Shown: positions 63,390 through 64,000 of the stretch, piece after piece
Position numbering within the stretch: position 1 is the stretch's first letter
Layout: the number at the start of each line of letters is the position of its first letter
Assembly (NCBI GenBank): GCA_963730005.1
Contig: CAVSPO010000014.1
Coordinates: 62,001 to 126,000 of the forward strand
DNA length: 64,000 nt
DNA from: CAVSPO01 sp963730005
GTDB lineage: Bacteria > Actinomycetota > Actinomycetes > Propionibacteriales > Propionibacteriaceae
Direction of reading: 5' to 3'
Program-made: the position numbers and the translations under genes
The notes under the pieces: generated by a model
The model's input: only the letters and a program-made list of their open reading frames with translations
What the model was told of the DNA's origin: nothing
Databases searched by the model: none

Positions 63390-63653
63390 GTGCTGTTGAC
63401 TCCCTTGATGACCTGGCCCGTGCTCACCCTGTCCGTCGTCCTCGTCGTCCTGAGTTTGATCCTGACTGGCTTCATCCTGCTCCACAAGGGACGTGGGGGT
63501 GGTCTGTCAGACCTGTTCGGCGGTGGCATGACCACTGGTCTGAGCGGCACGTCGGTTGCCGAACGCAATCTCGACCGGCTGACCATCATCGTAGGAATGC
63601 TGTGGGTTGCCTGCATTCTCGGGCTCAATGTGCTGTATCGCTTCGGCAGTTGA
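63390..63653 (+). CDS. secG: preprotein translocase subunit SecG
   Basis: 87 residues with two membrane helices (residues 8-28, PVLTLSVVLVVLSLILTGFIL, and about 62-80) joined by the loop HKGRGGGLSDLFGGGMTTGLSGTSVAERNLDR typical of SecG. Assists SecYE protein export. GTG 63390 is chosen; the frame is open back to 63327 through the hairpin. Confidence 0.92.
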   Translation: MLLTPLMTWPVLTLSVVLVVLSLILTGFILLHKGRGGGLSDLFGGGMTTGLSGTSVAERNLDRLTIIVGMLWVACILGLNVLYRFGS

Positions 63654-63702
63654 CCCCCTGGCAGCCCCCATCCATCATTTGATTTCTTGCTAGGAGTTTG
63701 TT

Positions 63703-64000
63703 GTGTCAGGTGGCAGTGCCATTCGTGGTAGTCGTGTCGGTGCCGGTCCGTCCGGGGAGAGCGAGCGCGGGGAGGTGGCTCCGCGGGTGCACGCCACCTA
63801 CTACTGCCTGCATGGTCACGTCACCAAGCCCGCCTTCGCCTCTGACGTTGAGGTGCCCGAGCAGTGGGAATGCCCCCGTTGTGGGTTGCCGGCCAGCTGC
63901 GACCAGGACAACCCCCCGGCGCAGCCCAAGACGCACCCTTACAAGACACACCTGGCGTATGTCAAGGAGCGTCGCAGCGACAAGGAAGCTTCGTTGATCC
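63703..64000 (+). CDS. rbpA: RNA polymerase-binding protein RbpA, 3' end outside window
   Basis: At least 99 codons. The N-terminus SGGSAIRGSRVGAGP, a zinc-binding core (YYCLHGHVTKPAF, WECPRCGLPA) and NPPAQPKTHPYKTHLAYVKERRSD match RbpA, which stabilises the housekeeping sigma factor on actinobacterial RNA polymerase. Typical length is about 110-125 residues, so only the last part is missing. In the first zinc-ligand region a Leu-His replaces residues found in mycobacteria, but a Cys is retained. GTG 63703 with AGGAG 6 nt upstream. Confidence 0.93.
   Translation, partial: MSGGSAIRGSRVGAGPSGESERGEVAPRVHATYYCLHGHVTKPAFASDVEVPEQWECPRCGLPASCDQDNPPAQPKTHPYKTHLAYVKERRSDKEASLI

Overview
The window is 64 kb of gene-dense, high-GC bacterial chromosome. 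The gene content (WhiA, RbpA, SepF, a DivIVA/Wag31-type protein, a mycothiol-dependent-type enzyme, PdtaR, DnaE2, a HelD/HelR-type helicase, TANNNT promoters directly in front of start codons) points to the Actinomycetota. The gene order resembles that of mycobacteria and propionibacteria. A member of the Propionibacteriales is my best guess, but that is inference. I see no insertion sequence, prophage, CRISPR array or plasmid feature; this is core chromosome.

Layout. 1-6000: a polyprenyl diphosphate synthase (cut by the left edge) diverges from metF; a HelR-like RNA polymerase-associated helicase; a two-domain CDGSH iron-sulfur protein; an aldo/keto reductase. 6040-12041: a LexA-controlled translesion-synthesis cassette (DUF6504 protein, SAV_6107-type HEPN protein, DnaE2, DNA polymerase IV) behind a perfect 24-bp palindromic SOS box. 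12174-17171: a small DUF3040 membrane protein, then a leftward MoxR / DUF58 / transglutaminase operon. 17446-36939: the division and cell wall (dcw) cluster: mraZ, rsmH, ftsL, ftsI, murE, murF, mraY, murD, ftsW, murG, murC, ftsQ, ftsZ, pgeF, sepF, a YggT protein and a repeat-rich DivIVA homologue. Many of these genes overlap by 1-4 nt.

36940-41058: a TraR/DksA-type zinc finger protein, lspA, an RluA-type pseudouridine synthase, pyruvate kinase and tRNA-Leu(CAA). 41059-49222: pdtaR, polA, rpsA, coaE, uvrB. 49415-52061: a TerC-family membrane protein, a metallo-beta-lactamase-fold hydrolase and a maleylpyruvate isomerase-family protein. 52146-60138: uvrA, uvrC, rapZ, yvcK, whiA. 60265-64000: gap, pgk, tpiA, secG and the start of rbpA, cut by the right edge.

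Three themes connect the genes. The first is peptidoglycan synthesis coupled to division and polar growth (dcw cluster, SepF, DivIVA). The second is DNA damage tolerance and repair: the SOS cassette, polA, and uvrA/uvrB/uvrC, where uvrA and uvrB share a PafBC-like promoter pattern. The third is lower glycolysis (gap-pgk-tpiA, pyk). The parts least explained by textbook annotation are the ImuA/ImuB-free SOS cassette with its HEPN protein, the DivIVA homologue with three 39-residue repeats and sixteen hendecads, the repeat-built lysine-rich tail on PdtaR, and a roughly 100-nt hairpin between mraZ and rsmH.
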